Of a DNA stretch of 7,117 nt, positions 6,118-7,117 are shown piece by piece. A model generated the notes under the pieces. The model did no database searches. It was not told the DNA's origin and worked only from the letters and a program-made list of their open reading frames with translations. The stretch is taken from positions 1 through 7,117 of the forward strand of contig SMXK01000048.1 in assembly GCA_004356265.1 (NCBI GenBank), in the 5' to 3' direction. This DNA comes from Bacteroidota bacterium (GTDB lineage: Bacteria > Bacteroidota > Rhodothermia > Rhodothermales > UBA10348). Both the position numbers and the translations under genes were made by a program. Every line of letters begins with the position of its first letter. The stretch's first letter is position 1.

Positions 6118-6876
6118 TCAGATTATCTTACCGGCCTGAAGTCGACCACAACAAATCATTCCACCCCGTTCCAGAGTTTTTCTGGAAGCGTCGTTGTCAA
6201 TGTCGCACCTGGCGGCGGGGCGGATGCCGTGCTCGGTGGCATGTTGCCTCAGCTTTCTGATTAAAGAACTCCCAATGCCTCGGAGTCGATAGTCCGGAAT
6301 TACCTCCATGAAAATATCTGCAAACGGAGCATTGTAGTGGCGCAGAAGCCCACCGGCAGCGACTATCTTGTGGTCCAGTTCGACGACCCATGCTCCATCG
6401 GGGCCGGTATCTCCCGGTCGGCGCCTCCGAAAAACGAATGCGGGATCGTGTCCGCCTGGACTGCCTGGACTGCCTGAACTGCTTGTATCATCTGAACCCT
6501 CTGGTGGTTCGCCGAACAAAAGGTTTTCATCTTTAATATCTGTACACTTTTCCTCCAGAAGATTGGCCATCAGGGGAATGTTGGTCTGTGCTTCCGCTTC
6601 GTGTGCACCAGAGACCGACACCAGCATGTCAAAAGCATCAGACGCAGCCGATTCTACATGTTCGGACACATAGAACTCCATCACCCGGCCCGGGAAGTGG
6701 CGGGTCCATACACCGGCGTACCCAACATCCTCGTTTTCGATTTTAATCAGATACGAATCCCCGAGGCCCCGGGGAAGGATGGAATCGCGAATAATCTGGC
6801 AATGGATCGAATCGCGCCGCTGACGACGTAATTCGTCAATCACTATCAGGGAAGATTTGGCGACGCGCAGAGACAT
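6118..6876 (-). CDS. two-part GNAT-family acetyltransferase
   Basis: A 252-residue cytoplasmic protein. Residues about 153-252 form a GNAT domain: AWVVELDHKIVAAGGLL at 162-178, IFMEVIPDYRLRGIGSSLI at 188-206 (R-x-x-G-I-G is the acetyl-CoA pyrophosphate loop), and CDIDNDASRKTLERGGM at 224-240 near the end of the fold. Residues 1-120 look like a second, diverged GNAT-like half (GLGDSYLIKIEN, VGYAGVW). The halves are joined by a low-complexity acidic and Gly/Ser/Pro linker (about 121-142). Such enzymes acetylate an amine on a small molecule or protein; the substrate is unknown. Start: ATG at 6876 is preferred; an in-frame TTG at 6900 would add eight residues. No Shine-Dalgarno is seen. The gene is convergent with the DUF3047 gene (10-bp spacer) and lies 118 bp downstream of the partial minus-strand gene at the right edge. 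Confidence 0.85.
   Translation of the reverse strand: MSLRVAKSSLIVIDELRRQRRDSIHCQIIRDSILPRGLGDSYLIKIENEDVGYAGVWTRHFPGRVMEFYVSEHVESAASDAFDMLVSVSGAHEAEAQTNIPLMANLLEEKCTDIKDENLLFGEPPEGSDDTSSSGSPGSPGGHDPAFVFRRRRPGDTGPDGAWVVELDHKIVAAGGLLRHYNAPFADIFMEVIPDYRLRGIGSSLIRKLRQHATEHGIRPAARCDIDNDASRKTLERGGMICCGRLQAGKII
6452..6487 (-). repeat. 9-bp tandem repeat inside the GNAT linker
   Basis: Four degenerate units of nine bases follow one another on the plus strand (CCGCCTGGA, CTGCCTGGA, CTGCCTGAA, CTGCTTGTA). Because the unit is a multiple of three it stays in frame and encodes repeating Ser-Ser/Pro-Gly triplets (GSPGSPG) at the junction of the two halves of the acetyltransferase. Copy number could vary by slippage without breaking the gene. 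Confidence 0.7.
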
Positions 6877-6994
6877 CACAGGCTGGTCGGTTCGAGACAA
6901 TTGACCTGGTTATCGATCACTACAAGTATCGCCCTCCACCCGAGCAATTGCAAGACACCGTGTCAATTCTATTCGAGACCCGGCGCCGAGCATT
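6877..6994. other. 118-bp gap between two minus-strand genes
   Basis: No gene, RNA or convincing promoter is seen. On the minus strand a TTGACA lies at 6965-6960, but nothing resembling a -10 box follows at the right distance. Confidence 0.4.
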
Positions 6995-7117
6995 TTAAAA
7001 CGGCGGTGTTTCTGTTATCTGGGAAAGAGATACTCTAGTCACCAGCGGAATGAATCCGTTGCTTCTTGAGTCATGATAAACCTGATCCGCGTTATTCTGT
7101 GAAACACAATAATCAAC
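6995..7117 (-). CDS. C-terminal tail of a protein entering from the right edge, possibly GH114/TM1410-like glycoside hydrolase
   Basis: The minus strand is open from the last base of the window to a TAA at 6997-6995, giving 40 residues. The translation begins VDYC, continues through QVYHDSRSNGFIPLV and ends TETPPF. The pattern of a strand ending in (V/I)DY, then a helix with a serine-asparagine-glycine turn into GFIP-hydrophobic-V, then a Leu-containing tail, resembles the C-terminus of TM1410/GH114-like (endo-alpha-1,4-polygalactosaminidase-type) barrel proteins as I remember them. One of the other two minus-strand frames stops at once and the other reads 25 poorly protein-like residues. Coding status is moderately supported; the family is a guess from a short tail. 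Such enzymes cut galactosamine-containing exopolysaccharides, which would suit the neighbouring glycan genes. It would lie upstream of the GNAT gene on the same strand. Confidence 0.45.
   Translation of the reverse strand, partial: VDYCVSQNNADQVYHDSRSNGFIPLVTRVSLSQITETPPF

Noticed and set aside
6984..7005. CGCCG / CGGCG hairpin around the stop of the right-edge gene as a terminator
   Set aside because: The stem is five bp with a 12-nt loop, and no T-run follows on the minus strand.
7043..7061. CAGCGGA / TCCGTTG hairpin as a regulatory RNA element
   Set aside because: It lies inside the probable coding tail at the right edge, includes a wobble pair and has no T-run.
7099..7117. GTG at the right edge as the start of a plus-strand gene
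   Set aside because: Only six codons are visible, and the opposite strand carries a more protein-like frame over the same bases.

Overview
The window looks like ordinary chromosome from a Gram-negative-type, envelope-polysaccharide-making bacterium. A Bacteroidota/Rhodothermota-like host is my best guess, and it is tentative. The grounds are a WbqC-family protein, a lipoprotein sulfatase of a kind common in marine Bacteroidota and relatives, roughly balanced base composition with AT-rich gaps, and no recognisable Shine-Dalgarno sequence before any of the seven start codons. I see no rRNA, tRNA, CRISPR, insertion sequence, integrase or phage gene.

Layout from left to right. (1) Positions 1-248, minus: the N-terminal 82 codons of an LD-carboxypeptidase (peptidase S66), running off the left edge. 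(2) 329-1009, plus: a WbqC-family protein, divergent from (1) across an 80-bp gap holding candidate promoters in both directions. (3) 1017-2534, minus: a secreted lipoprotein sulfatase, tail-to-tail with (2) at a 7-bp spacing. (4) 2535-2756: a 222-bp divergent gap with an AT-rich cluster of TACTA/TAGTA dyads. (5) 2757-3905, plus: a GT4 glycosyltransferase. (6) 3999-5225, plus: a TagB/TagF-like (CDP-glycerol glycerophosphotransferase-type) transferase. (7) 5367-6107, plus: an exported DUF3047 protein. (8) 6118-6876, minus: a two-part GNAT acetyltransferase, tail-to-tail with (7) at a 10-bp spacing. (9) 6995-7117, minus: a 40-residue C-terminal tail of a protein entering from the right edge, possibly a GH114/TM1410-like glycoside hydrolase.

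A shared theme is cell-surface glycans. Two GT-B-type transferases lie side by side on the plus strand, followed by a secreted beta-rich DUF3047 protein. They are flanked by a murein-recycling peptidase, a WbqC protein, a sulfatase and possibly a polysaccharide hydrolase. The gaps between the three plus-strand genes (93 and 141 bp) are too wide to assume one tight operon. No complete, clearly new system is visible. The items most worth a second look are the right-edge gene tail, the GT4/TagF-like pair with no CDP-glycerol supply gene in view, the AT-rich dyad cluster, and a shared TATTATTG box at nearly the same distance before two minus-strand genes.
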